Positions 56,844 through 64,000 of a stretch of DNA of 64,000 bases are shown in pieces. How positions within the stretch are numbered: the stretch's first letter is position 1; each line of letters starts with the position of its first letter. The stretch lies in the IMG/VR virus record IMGVR_UViG_3300020596_000011, positions 83,887-147,886 of that record; one strand, written 5' to 3'. The stretch is from a virus. The notes under the pieces are model-generated. The model was given only the letters and a program-made list of their open reading frames with translations, was not told the DNA's origin and did not search any database. The position numbers and the translations under genes were made by a program.

Positions 56844-58709
56844 ATGTCCACCGAGGTTGTCGCTGTGTCCTTTCCAAATCTTCTTGCCGAGATTGCTTTT
56901 TACCGTACTTACTCCGCAGTCAAGCCTAATGGCTATAAAGAATCCTGGGACGATGTCGTCCTTAGATATCAGAATTGCCTGATCAAACGCTATTCACACC
57001 TAGAGCAAGATATTAAGGACGCTTGCGAATTTGTTAAACTGTCCAAGATTCTTCCCTCGATGCGAATGCTCCAGTTTGCCGGAACTGGGATTGAGCGAGA
57101 AAATGCTAGGGCTTTTAACTGCTCAGCTACCAACATTACTAGTTTTCGTACTATTGCTGAGAACATGTACGTTCTACTCTGCGGCGCGGGTAATGGATTT
57201 AGCGTCCAACAAGAACACATTTCGCACTTACCCGTTATTTCTGAAGGCTACGCCCAAACTTTTGTTATCACGGACGACAAAGCAGGCTGGTGTGACTCTG
57301 TTATTGCTCTTCTTGAGAACCCTCAAGTCACGTTCAATTACGACCTCGTGCGCCCCTCAGGAGCACGAATTAGCACTGGAGGTACCGCAAGCGGTCCTGA
57401 GCCCTTGCGCACTGCGCATGAGGCGGTACGAGCGATTCTTCAAAACGCCACAAACCGGCAGCTCTTTGATATAGAAGTAGCAGACGTAGAGTGCTTGTTC
57501 AGCGACGCTGTAATCGTCGGTGGCGTGCGCCGTAGCGCCCGCATCTGTATTTTCGATAACGAATCTAAAGCAATGTGCGAATATAAATCCGGTACTTGGT
57601 GGCAAAACCACCCTTACAGGGCGCGCACTAACATTTCGGCAATGCTAAAACGAGACGAAGTAACCCAAGACCAGTTCAACGAAGTCCTCGACGCTTGCTT
57701 TAATAGTATGTCTGGTGAACCCGGAGTTTTTTGGTCAAACAACAAATCAATGATCACCAATCCGTGTGTCGAGATTGCGTTAAACAACAAACAGTTTTGC
57801 AATCTTACGACCGTCAACATAGCTTCCTGCAAAGATTCTTCAGACTTTTACGAGCGGGCTCTGAAGGCCACTTTCTTGGGGACCCTCCAAGCAGGATTTA
57901 CCGATTTTGCGTACCTTTCCCCCGAATGGAAAGAAATTACAGACGCTGAGGCTCTCTTAGGCGTCAGTATGACAGGTATCTGTGACAACTGGCCGCTTAT
58001 CGTAAGTTTAGCAGAATCAGGGTTTATGAGTAAGACTGTAGCAGCTATGCGGGTAACTAACGCACGTGTAGCCGCACTAATCGGTATCCGACCCGCAGCA
58101 CGTATCACGTGTGTTAAACCCGAAGGTACCACCTCGTCGGTCTTAGGTACTTCAAGTGGAGCCAACGCAACATTTAGCCCCTATTTCATTCGAACTGTAA
58201 GAGTTGATAAAGCCAACCCCGTAGGTGCGCATTTAGCTCGTGTCCTTAGTGGGACCCCCTTTATCGAAGAAGACGTTACAAAATCCTCGATGTGGGTTGT
58301 AAGCGTCCCGATGAAAAGTCCCGCCGTCATTACTGAACAGAATCAAAAAGCCTTAGACGCTCTTGAACGCGTCAAGCTGCTTCACACCTTTTGGATACGC
58401 CCAGGTCATGTCTACGGGGACAATACGCATAACGTGTCTTGTACAATTAACTACAGGGACCACGAAAAAGAAGAGGTTAAAGCGTGGATGTGGGAGAACC
58501 GTGAGTCTTACGCAGGGATCGCACTCTTTCCTCTGTATGATTCAACGTACGCCCAAGCGCCGTATCAGTTGAGTACAGAAGACAAGTACAACGAGCTTAT
58601 CAAGTGCTTGCCTCCGATAGACCTCGCCTCGGTGTTCTACGGACTAGACGCCGAAGACACTCGCAAAGAGATTCTGGCTTGCGCCGGTGGAAGTTGCGAA
58701 ATCACCTAA
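56844..58709 (+). CDS. nrdJ: Adenosylcobalamin-dependent (class II) ribonucleotide reductase
   Basis: 621 residues, close to the monomeric ribonucleoside-triphosphate reductase type. Landmarks: FNCSATNI and NPCVEIALNNKQFCNLTTVN (active-site Cys pair region), CVKPEGTTSSVLGTSSG (phosphate/substrate loop), HNVSCTINYRDHE, and the C-terminal CAGGSC redox pair. Class II needs no oxygen and uses a B12 radical. No Shine-Dalgarno is visible before ATG 56844; GTAAAATG overlaps the previous stop. Makes dNTPs for phage replication. Confidence 0.9.
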   Translation: MSTEVVAVSFPNLLAEIAFYRTYSAVKPNGYKESWDDVVLRYQNCLIKRYSHLEQDIKDACEFVKLSKILPSMRMLQFAGTGIERENARAFNCSATNITSFRTIAENMYVLLCGAGNGFSVQQEHISHLPVISEGYAQTFVITDDKAGWCDSVIALLENPQVTFNYDLVRPSGARISTGGTASGPEPLRTAHEAVRAILQNATNRQLFDIEVADVECLFSDAVIVGGVRRSARICIFDNESKAMCEYKSGTWWQNHPYRARTNISAMLKRDEVTQDQFNEVLDACFNSMSGEPGVFWSNNKSMITNPCVEIALNNKQFCNLTTVNIASCKDSSDFYERALKATFLGTLQAGFTDFAYLSPEWKEITDAEALLGVSMTGICDNWPLIVSLAESGFMSKTVAAMRVTNARVAALIGIRPAARITCVKPEGTTSSVLGTSSGANATFSPYFIRTVRVDKANPVGAHLARVLSGTPFIEEDVTKSSMWVVSVPMKSPAVITEQNQKALDALERVKLLHTFWIRPGHVYGDNTHNVSCTINYRDHEKEEVKAWMWENRESYAGIALFPLYDSTYAQAPYQLSTEDKYNELIKCLPPIDLASVFYGLDAEDTRKEILACAGGSCEIT

Positions 58710-58712
58710 CCA

Positions 58713-58740
58713 TTGCTTTTAACTCCAGAACGTGTAAAAT
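58713..58740 (+). promoter_or_regulatory. Sigma70-like GTAAAAT promoter
   Basis: TTGCTT (58713-58718), 16 bases, TAAAAT (58735-58740), 64 bases before the ATG at 58804. The CCATTGC context matches the promoter at 52477. Confidence 0.55.
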
Positions 58741-58803
58741 GGCTATAGAGTTATCTAGAGTGATAATTTTAAAAACCGTAACATGTTAATATTGGAGACT
58801 TAA

Positions 58804-59301
58804 ATGTCAGGACAAATCGCATCATTGAGGTTGCTCGAACAACTAGTTGAGACTCAGCTCAAAAATTTCGGATTCAAGGCTCCTGTAGTCCTTGAAGCTA
58901 AACTCGTTGACGGAAAACCGTCACTATACGTCAACTACTCCGACGCCACCCTCAGCGCTACTGACGCAGCTGTTCAGATTCGTCTAGTATTCGCTAACGC
59001 AGCTTTTGCTGACATTGCTCAACAGAGCATCAATGGTTCGGCTATTGTCGCTGGACCGGTTTCAGCTCTAGTTGTTGCTTTTGCCGCTGCTTCAGACGGT
59101 TCAACTCCACAGTTGGGCAAGCTAGTAATTCAAACAGTTCAAGCGCTTAACCGCAATAACATTCCGACAAGCCTCTGCCTTGCCGATCCCGCTGGCCCAG
59201 TACCTGCACTTAAAGGTCTCAACGGCGCTACTGCCGACGCAAACATTCCTGCGGCTTTGGGTATTTTCCAAGAAGCTCCTCTTTCTTCAACCGGTGGATA
59301 A
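58804..59301 (+). CDS. Small virion-type protein, 165 aa
   Basis: ATG with TTGGAGAC upstream. Composition rich in Ala, Val and Ser, with no charged clusters (SATDAAVQIRLVFANAAFADIAQQ; GPVSALVVAFAAASDGSTPQLGKL). Own promoter and late-type composition suggest an abundant structural protein such as a head decoration protein. No direct homology recognised. Confidence 0.55.
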   Translation: MSGQIASLRLLEQLVETQLKNFGFKAPVVLEAKLVDGKPSLYVNYSDATLSATDAAVQIRLVFANAAFADIAQQSINGSAIVAGPVSALVVAFAAASDGSTPQLGKLVIQTVQALNRNNIPTSLCLADPAGPVPALKGLNGATADANIPAALGIFQEAPLSSTGG

Positions 59302-59325
59302 CCCTAAAAGAAAGGAGCACACCAC

Positions 59326-60174
59326 ATGTCTAGATATACTACACACGCTAAGGCTATGGCTGACGCGCTGACTCCCGAACAGGTTGTCGCCCAGCTTAAC
59401 ACCTTGGCTACACAACTAGAAACGCTACAGAAATCAACCCCGATGTACAAAGCCGACGAAGACCAAGCACCTCTGGACGGCGAAATGCCTCCGATGGAAG
59501 GCGAGCAACCCCCTATGGAAGGCGAGCAACCCCCTATGGACCCAATGGCTCCCGAAGGCGAGATGCCTCCTATGGACCCAATGGCTCCTGAAGGCGACCC
59601 CGCTTTAGACGCAGATCCAGACGCAGCTCCTGCTGAAGGCGCTGAACAAGAAGTAGAGCAAGCAATTGAAGGCGGCGACGAAGCTGAACTTCGAGAAGTG
59701 TTCGGCGACATGGAAGGCGAAGAACTCAGCCAACTGGTTGAATTTCTTGTTAAACTCCAAGAAGAAAAGTCGGCGCAGGTTGACAAATCGTCGGCTGGTA
59801 TGGACCCACTTGCTATGAGCGAGTGCTTTACGGATATGAAAAAGAGCCAAAACGCCTTGCAAGCTCAAGTGGCAGCTCTTACAAAGAGCATCACTACTTT
59901 GACTGCACAAGTCAAAAAGCCCGCTCCCCGCCCCGCAAGCCGCCCTGCCATGATGAACAGCGAATCACTCTCTAAGAGCGACCGCTTTCCTGAGATGCTG
60001 AAAAAGAGCGAAGTTGTTGAATTTCTTGGCACTCAGATTCGCCGAGCTGGTAAGCCAGACGCCGACCTTTTGAGCCTTTGGCAAGACGCTTCCGCTACTG
60101 GGGAAGACCCATCAGCTCTTCGTAGTCTCTACAGCCGTGCCGAACGCATTGGCGTAAAGATTCCCCACAAGTAA
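59326..60174 (+). CDS. Acidic Pro/Met-repeat protein, scaffold-like
   Basis: ATG with AAAGGAG upstream. 282 residues: helical N-terminus, a low-complexity tract of EGEQPPMEGEQPPMDPMAP type (residues about 45-90), an acidic middle, coiled coil (AQVAALTKSITTLTAQVKK) and a helical C-terminus. Several KS dipeptides (LSKSDRF, LKKSEVV, DKSSAG) resemble those in other virion-type proteins here. The composition suits a prohead core or scaffold. Terminated by a strong hairpin. Confidence 0.6.
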   Translation: MSRYTTHAKAMADALTPEQVVAQLNTLATQLETLQKSTPMYKADEDQAPLDGEMPPMEGEQPPMEGEQPPMDPMAPEGEMPPMDPMAPEGDPALDADPDAAPAEGAEQEVEQAIEGGDEAELREVFGDMEGEELSQLVEFLVKLQEEKSAQVDKSSAGMDPLAMSECFTDMKKSQNALQAQVAALTKSITTLTAQVKKPAPRPASRPAMMNSESLSKSDRFPEMLKKSEVVEFLGTQIRRAGKPDADLLSLWQDASATGEDPSALRSLYSRAERIGVKIPHK

Positions 60175-60192
60175 TCGCGCAGCCCAATCGCT

Positions 60193-60198
60193 TAAAAT
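60193..60198 (+). promoter_or_regulatory. TAAAAT element nested in front of a terminator
   Basis: CTTAAAATAG lies directly before the terminator stem. If used as a -10, transcription would begin within the left arm of the stem, so these transcripts would not form the terminator. Confidence 0.35.
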
Positions 60199-60199
60199 A

Positions 60200-60235
60200 G
60201 CCTTAGAGCCCTAGTTCTCTAAGGCTTTTTCTTTT
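60200..60235 (+). terminator. Strong rho-independent terminator
   Basis: GCCTTAGAG (60200-60208) pairs with CTCTAAGGC (60217-60225), loop CCCTAGTT, followed by TTTTTCTTTT. Confidence 0.9.
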
Positions 60236-60244
60236 GGAGATCAT

Positions 60245-60433
60245 ATGAAACGAATCTGGACTTGTAGGCGAACGTTCCTCGCCGTCTTGGGAATAGCCTG
60301 CCTTACTTTTTTAGGTTACAGGATGGGTAGCACCGACGTGGCTCTAAGCATAGCTGGAATAGTAGCGTCAATTGCGGGTTCAAACGCTTTTGAGGCGGGT
60401 AAAAAGCAACTACCAAAGGCGGATGCTTCATGA
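60245..60433 (+). CDS. Small membrane protein, 62 aa
   Basis: ATG with GGAG six bases upstream, just after the terminator. Two hydrophobic segments (TFLAVLGIACLTFLGYRM; VALSIAGIVASIAGSNAF) flank a short GSTD turn. Similar small proteins with a SIAGIVASIAGSNAFE end are common in phages and of unknown use; holin-like activity is possible. Confidence 0.6.
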   Translation: MKRIWTCRRTFLAVLGIACLTFLGYRMGSTDVALSIAGIVASIAGSNAFEAGKKQLPKADAS

Positions 60434-60588
60434 ACCCACGTGACACCTCCTCTGTTTCTTTCACAAGCCAAGACCAATTGGCAGCCCTCTGTCGAAAAGC
60501 ACAAAAGGGTGCTACGATAGGGAAATACATTGTGAGCGGGGTGGTGCTCTTAGCCCTTCTCGCTCTTCTGCTTCAAATCAACAACTAA
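60430..60588 (+). CDS. Tail-anchored membrane protein, 52 aa
   Basis: ATG overlaps the previous stop (ATGA). Soluble N-terminus (MNPRDTSSVSFTSQDQLAAL) and one C-terminal membrane helix (YIVSGVVLLALLALLLQ). Coupled to the preceding membrane gene; the pair may act together. Confidence 0.6.
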   Translation: MNPRDTSSVSFTSQDQLAALCRKAQKGATIGKYIVSGVVLLALLALLLQINN

Positions 60589-60600
60589 AAGGATTTCACA

Positions 60601-60753
60601 ATGCTCGGCAAAAAGATCAAAGACAAAATGAATACATGTTGGGGTGGCTCTATGGAAAAAGCGGATGGCTGCGAGAAAGCGCCCAAGCTGGAAAAGTCCA
60701 AAGAAGAAAAAGCCCTCTTGCTAAAGTCTGTCGTTAAAAAATTAAAACTCTAA
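60601..60753 (+). CDS. Small Lys-rich protein, 50 aa
   Basis: ATG with AAAGGAT upstream. Product MLGKKIKDKMNTCWGGSMEK... has a C-terminal amphipathic helix (EEKALLLKSVVKKLKL). Highly basic; its last codons and stop are two bases from the ribosome-binding site of the next gene. Function unknown. Confidence 0.6.
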   Translation: MLGKKIKDKMNTCWGGSMEKADGCEKAPKLEKSKEEKALLLKSVVKKLKL

Positions 60754-60763
60754 GGTGACCGTT

Positions 60764-63700
60764 GTGCAACCCACTCGCTTGTCTTCGCTGGTCCGTAAAT
60801 TAAAAAATAAAGTGGTAGCGCGCAGGGAAAATACTTTACATCCTGACGTTCATGCACAACTCTGGTCGGAACCAGAGGCCGAAACGATGCAAAAGTCAGA
60901 CAAGCTCCCACACTACCAAAAGTTTATGGGCACTCACCCTAAAGCTCAAGAAACAGCAAGCTGGGTGGATGATAATATAAGCCACCGAGGGTTGGCTGAA
61001 TTTGGCATGAGGCAAGCCAAGACAAGACCAGAAGGGTTAGGCAACGAAGAAAAGTCTCAACTAAAGCACTTTAACGATTCCCTACACATGCCGGAAGTGA
61101 AAAAGGGCGCAGGAGAGTTGACGAAAGATCACACTTGGGAAAGTGGGATTGAAAAGTTAAACGCACATGAAGCGGCGTACACTGAAAAACATAAAAAAAT
61201 AGCACCCTCGCTTGTGCCTTCGGAAGGCGAAAAACTCCTTGACTTAGGCGAAGGCGTCGGCCTTTATAATCTACCTCTTGATGGTGCGCGCAAGAACAAA
61301 CATGAAGCAGTGGGCATGGGTCACTGCGCTACTGCACTTGAGGGTGGTGATCTTTGGTCGATCCGCAAAGACCATGGCAACGGGATGGTGGAACCTATGG
61401 TTACCCTTTCTCACGCGGATGGGTACGTAGGTGAAGTGAAGGGAAAACACAACTGGAAGCCTTCAGAAAAACACCACTCAGCTATTTTGAAAGTTTTGGC
61501 AAGTGACTTAGTAAAGGGTTTTGTTGGTGGCGGTTATGCGCCAGAAAGCAATTTTAGCTTAAATGACGTAAAACCTGAATGGAAACAGAAGCTCACATCC
61601 GTTAAGCCTACGCTCATGCAAAAACCTTACATAGAAACGTTACCGCTACCATTTGCGGACGGGTATAACCACGAGCCCGACGTCCCGACAATTGCAAAAA
61701 TCAAAGACCCTGCAAAAATGCTTCGCCTCGCCCAAGCAAGCGAGCCCAAATCCGCTGTTCACAATTACTCAGCCAAAAACCCCAACATTTCTCCCGAAGT
61801 TGCACAGCACTTAGCGCAAACAAACAACCCAGGCTCTAGGGTTCACGAAAACTTAGCCAAAAACCCCAACCTCTCTCCAGAAGTTGCACATCATTTAGTC
61901 CAAACAAACAAGCCCAGATCCGGCGTTCACGTTCTCTTAGCCGAAAACCCCAACCTTTCTCCAGAAGCTGTGAAGCACTTAGCCCAAACAAACGAGCCCG
62001 ATTCGCCCGTTCACGGAATCTTAGCCGAAAACCCCAACCTTTCTCCCGAACTTGCGCAGCACTTAGCCCAAACAAACGAGCCCGATTACCCCATTCACAA
62101 CAGCTTAGCCAAAAACCCCAACCTCTCTCCAGAAGTTGCACATCATTTAGCCCAAACAAACAAGCCCGATTCCGACGTTCACAAATACTTAGCCAAAAAC
62201 CCCAACCTCCCACCAGAAGTTGCACAACATTTAGCCCAAACAAACAAGCCAGGGGCCTTCGTTCACGTACTCTTAGCCAAAAACCCCAACCTCTCTCCAG
62301 AACTCGCACATCATTTAGCCCAAACAGACAAGCCAGGGGCCTTCGTTCACAACAGCTTAGCTCAAAACCCCAACCTCTCTCCAGAACTCGCACATCATTT
62401 AGCCCAAACAAACAAGCCCGATTCCTCCGTTCACCTTGCCTTAGCCAAAAACCCCAACCTTTCTCCCGAACTTGCACATCATTTAGCCCAAGCAAGCGGA
62501 CCCGCATCCGGCGTTCACCTTGCCTTAGCCAAAAACCCCAACCTTTCTCCAGAACTCGCACATCATTTAGCCCAAGCAAACGAGCCCGTATCCTCCGTTC
62601 ACCTTCTCTTAGCCAAAAACCCCAACCTTTCTCCAGAAGCTGCGCAGCATTTAGCCCAAACAAACAAGCCCGATTCCTCCATTCACGCATACTTAGCTGA
62701 AAACCCCAACCTTTCTCCAGAAGCTGCGCAGCATTTAGCCCAAACAAACAAGCCCGATTCCGACGTTCACAACAGCTTAGCCCAAAACCCCAAATACGCA
62801 CATCTTGCGTTATCCGCACCACGCCCTCAACAAGCTACGCACATCCAAAAACTTATCGGCATTCTCAACGACGAAAACGCTGATAGAGGTCTTCAACGTC
62901 AAGCCGCACAAGAAATTAAAACAAGAAGAGAAGAAGAACTGCAACACCGACTGTCTGACAAAGGCGATATGCAAGACCTCTTAAATTTAGCGGAATCTTC
63001 AGACGACGACGTGTCTGAAAAAGCCACTAAAGAAATTCAGAGAAGAAACCTACAAAAATCAATGCGTAAGTCCGAGAGCAAGGCCAAAACAAGTGTAGTA
63101 GCTAAGTTAAAAGCCAAAATAACTACAAAACCAAAAGACGCTCCGGTTCCTCCCCACGAGGTCATTGATTCAGGCATTTTGACGCCTTTCCATCAAACGT
63201 TAATTATGCACGGATCAAAAGTCTCATTAAAAGAAGCACGCGTCGGGCATTCAGAAGTAAACCCTAGCAGTAATAAGGAGCGGGCGGTGAATAAGGATCT
63301 TAAAAAGGGCGATATCGTTGGTGGAAACCCTGAAGCAAAAGAAAAACTAGCACTCACGAACGAAAACAGGGTGTCTTCGAGCCCCGCCGCGATTGGTGCA
63401 TATAAAAAACCATTTCAATTTACACAGCGCGACGGGGCTAGTGGACGGCGCGTTAACGTACAAACCAGCAGTGGTAAAAATATCATGTCACATTTTGACC
63501 ATGCGGCGCATCAAGACTTCAGCTCTGCGGATCACAAAGAAGCCGCCGTTGCCCACCAGAGACACCTTATTGAGTTAAAGGAGGGTCGACCGCACCCAGA
63601 CCTTCTAAAGTTTCATCAAGACCAGTACAAAAACCATTGGCAGCAACACCAAGATCTAAAGAACCGGAGTAACACGATGTTAGGTAAGTCCTTAAAGGCA

Positions 63701-63904
63701 AAGTTTCTCAAAAAGGCTTCTCTTGACAAATCACAGACTTTAAGCCATTCTTCAGCGCCTAAGCTTTCCAAGTCCTCCACGCTGGGACAGAGAATCAAGG
63801 CTGCTCTGGCAAGTCCTGAGATGCCGACCTTTCCACGGAACCACCACTCCGAAGTGCCTCACCATGACCCCCGAGACGTAAAATATTTTGATATCGAGGA
63901 ATAA
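60764..63904 (+). CDS. Giant PcfJ-like protein with twelve 28-residue LRV-like repeats
   Basis: The GTG at 60764 has AAGGTG six bases upstream. 1046 residues. Residues about 150-260 hold MGHCATALEGGDLWSIRKDHGNGMVEPMVTLSHADGYVGEVKGKHNWKP, which follows the PcfJ-like pattern (MGHC, YSLR-like strand, EVxGxxN). Residues about 339-675 are twelve perfect 28-residue repeats of NPNLSPEVAHHLAQTNKP type, like leucine-rich variant repeats, forming a right-handed helical solenoid. The C-terminal third has KS-rich linkers and a domain (ESKAKTS to YFDIEE) of unknown type. Likely a virion or delivered protein; function unknown. Confidence 0.65.
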   Translation: MQPTRLSSLVRKLKNKVVARRENTLHPDVHAQLWSEPEAETMQKSDKLPHYQKFMGTHPKAQETASWVDDNISHRGLAEFGMRQAKTRPEGLGNEEKSQLKHFNDSLHMPEVKKGAGELTKDHTWESGIEKLNAHEAAYTEKHKKIAPSLVPSEGEKLLDLGEGVGLYNLPLDGARKNKHEAVGMGHCATALEGGDLWSIRKDHGNGMVEPMVTLSHADGYVGEVKGKHNWKPSEKHHSAILKVLASDLVKGFVGGGYAPESNFSLNDVKPEWKQKLTSVKPTLMQKPYIETLPLPFADGYNHEPDVPTIAKIKDPAKMLRLAQASEPKSAVHNYSAKNPNISPEVAQHLAQTNNPGSRVHENLAKNPNLSPEVAHHLVQTNKPRSGVHVLLAENPNLSPEAVKHLAQTNEPDSPVHGILAENPNLSPELAQHLAQTNEPDYPIHNSLAKNPNLSPEVAHHLAQTNKPDSDVHKYLAKNPNLPPEVAQHLAQTNKPGAFVHVLLAKNPNLSPELAHHLAQTDKPGAFVHNSLAQNPNLSPELAHHLAQTNKPDSSVHLALAKNPNLSPELAHHLAQASGPASGVHLALAKNPNLSPELAHHLAQANEPVSSVHLLLAKNPNLSPEAAQHLAQTNKPDSSIHAYLAENPNLSPEAAQHLAQTNKPDSDVHNSLAQNPKYAHLALSAPRPQQATHIQKLIGILNDENADRGLQRQAAQEIKTRREEELQHRLSDKGDMQDLLNLAESSDDDVSEKATKEIQRRNLQKSMRKSESKAKTSVVAKLKAKITTKPKDAPVPPHEVIDSGILTPFHQTLIMHGSKVSLKEARVGHSEVNPSSNKERAVNKDLKKGDIVGGNPEAKEKLALTNENRVSSSPAAIGAYKKPFQFTQRDGASGRRVNVQTSSGKNIMSHFDHAAHQDFSSADHKEAAVAHQRHLIELKEGRPHPDLLKFHQDQYKNHWQQHQDLKNRSNTMLGKSLKAKFLKKASLDKSQTLSHSSAPKLSKSSTLGQRIKAALASPEMPTFPRNHHSEVPHHDPRDVKYFDIEE
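61778..62785 (+). repeat. Twelve tandem 84-bp repeats
   Basis: Twelve in-frame 84-bp units encode the 28-residue repeats; a thirteenth is truncated (NPKYAHLAL). Units are very similar in DNA and vary mainly at two residues before and two after VH. Copy number could vary by slippage or recombination. Confidence 0.9.
63878..63884 (+). promoter_or_regulatory. GTAAAAT-type promoter
   Basis: GTAAAAT lies 23 bases before the GTG at 63907, inside the end of the repeat-protein gene. Confidence 0.4.
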
Positions 63905-63906
63905 AA

Positions 63907-64000
63907 GTGGAAAAGTTAGCAAAAGCTGGGTTTACACAACTGAAACAGATGTTTGCGGAAACCAACGATCACGACCACGTCGTAAAATGGGCTGCTGACA
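63907..64000 (+). CDS. Start of next gene, cut by window end
   Basis: GTG with GAGGA eight bases upstream; open to the window end. The visible residues are VEKLAKAGFTQLKQMFAETN, then DHDHVVKWAAD. Too short to assign. Confidence 0.5.
   Translation, partial: MEKLAKAGFTQLKQMFAETNDHDHVVKWAAD

Noticed and set aside
56844-58709. Intein in ribonucleotide reductase
   Set aside because: The enzyme is of normal length with uninterrupted motifs, and the polymerase likewise has none.
61836-62822. 328-residue minus-strand open frame opposite the repeats
   Set aside because: It is only the antisense of the 84-bp repeats, which keep the opposite frame open.
1-64000. tRNA genes
   Set aside because: No cloverleaf with T-loop and acceptor stem was seen in the few non-coding stretches.

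Overview
The window is a stretch of a large, lytic-looking tailed dsDNA phage genome (Caudoviricetes, jumbo or near-jumbo, probably a myovirus). Evidence for a phage rather than a bacterium: dense overlapping gene strings with almost no spacers, several appendage (tail-fibre) genes with S74 chaperone C-termini, a T4-style recombination set (UvsX-like recombinase, gp46/gp47-like nuclease pair, gp32-like protein), a T7-type family A DNA polymerase, DnaB-like helicase, AEP-type primase, ATP-dependent ligase and a nucleotide-supply set (ThyX, dCMP deaminase, dNMP kinase, class II ribonucleotide reductase). No terminase, portal, major capsid, tRNA, integrase or CRISPR array was recognised here. The host cannot be named from this sequence.

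Layout. 1-2.6 kb: end of a repetitive tail-fibre gene and a small structural gene on +. 2.0-5.4 kb: string of small minus-strand genes, mostly unknown, one an exported HExxH protein. 5.5-10.0 kb: minus operon with a Nudix-GNAT-GNAT protein, a mono-ADP-ribosyltransferase and thyX. 10.1-12.5 kb: a second fibre. 12.9-20.0 kb: a cassette of four fibre/appendage genes with its own promoter and a structured leader, flanked by a 13-bp inverted repeat. 20.0-26.0 kb: minus-strand genes including tandem paralogues, small membrane/lipoprotein genes, a MoxR-type AAA+ ATPase with its VWA partner, and a DNA ligase. 26.1-28.9 kb: small plus-strand exported/membrane genes interleaved with minus genes. 28.9-51.8 kb: the minus-strand replication, recombination, nucleotide and chaperonin region. 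51.83-52.53 kb: a 700-bp divergent non-coding region with 28-bp direct repeats around GGTACC, a hairpin and an AT-rich tract, which looks like a replication origin next to a winged-helix initiator-like gene. 52.5-64 kb: plus-strand virion (neck/tail completion) genes, dNMP kinase, ribonucleotide reductase, virion proteins, small membrane proteins and a giant repeat protein; the last gene runs off the window.

The most unusual items are a GroEL-type chaperonin interrupted in its ATP-binding GDG/TTT motif by a LAGLIDADG-containing class 3 intein (Trp-Cys-Thr signature, proline at position 1); the inverted-repeat-bounded fibre cassette with a three-way-junction leader RNA; the iteron-like origin candidate; and a group of likely virion-delivered enzymes (ADP-ribosyltransferase, Nudix/double-acetyltransferase, 28-residue-repeat protein). 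Two promoter families are visible: a plus-strand GTAAAAT element upstream of late-type genes and a minus-strand CTCAAGTTTTG...TAG element upstream of early-type genes.
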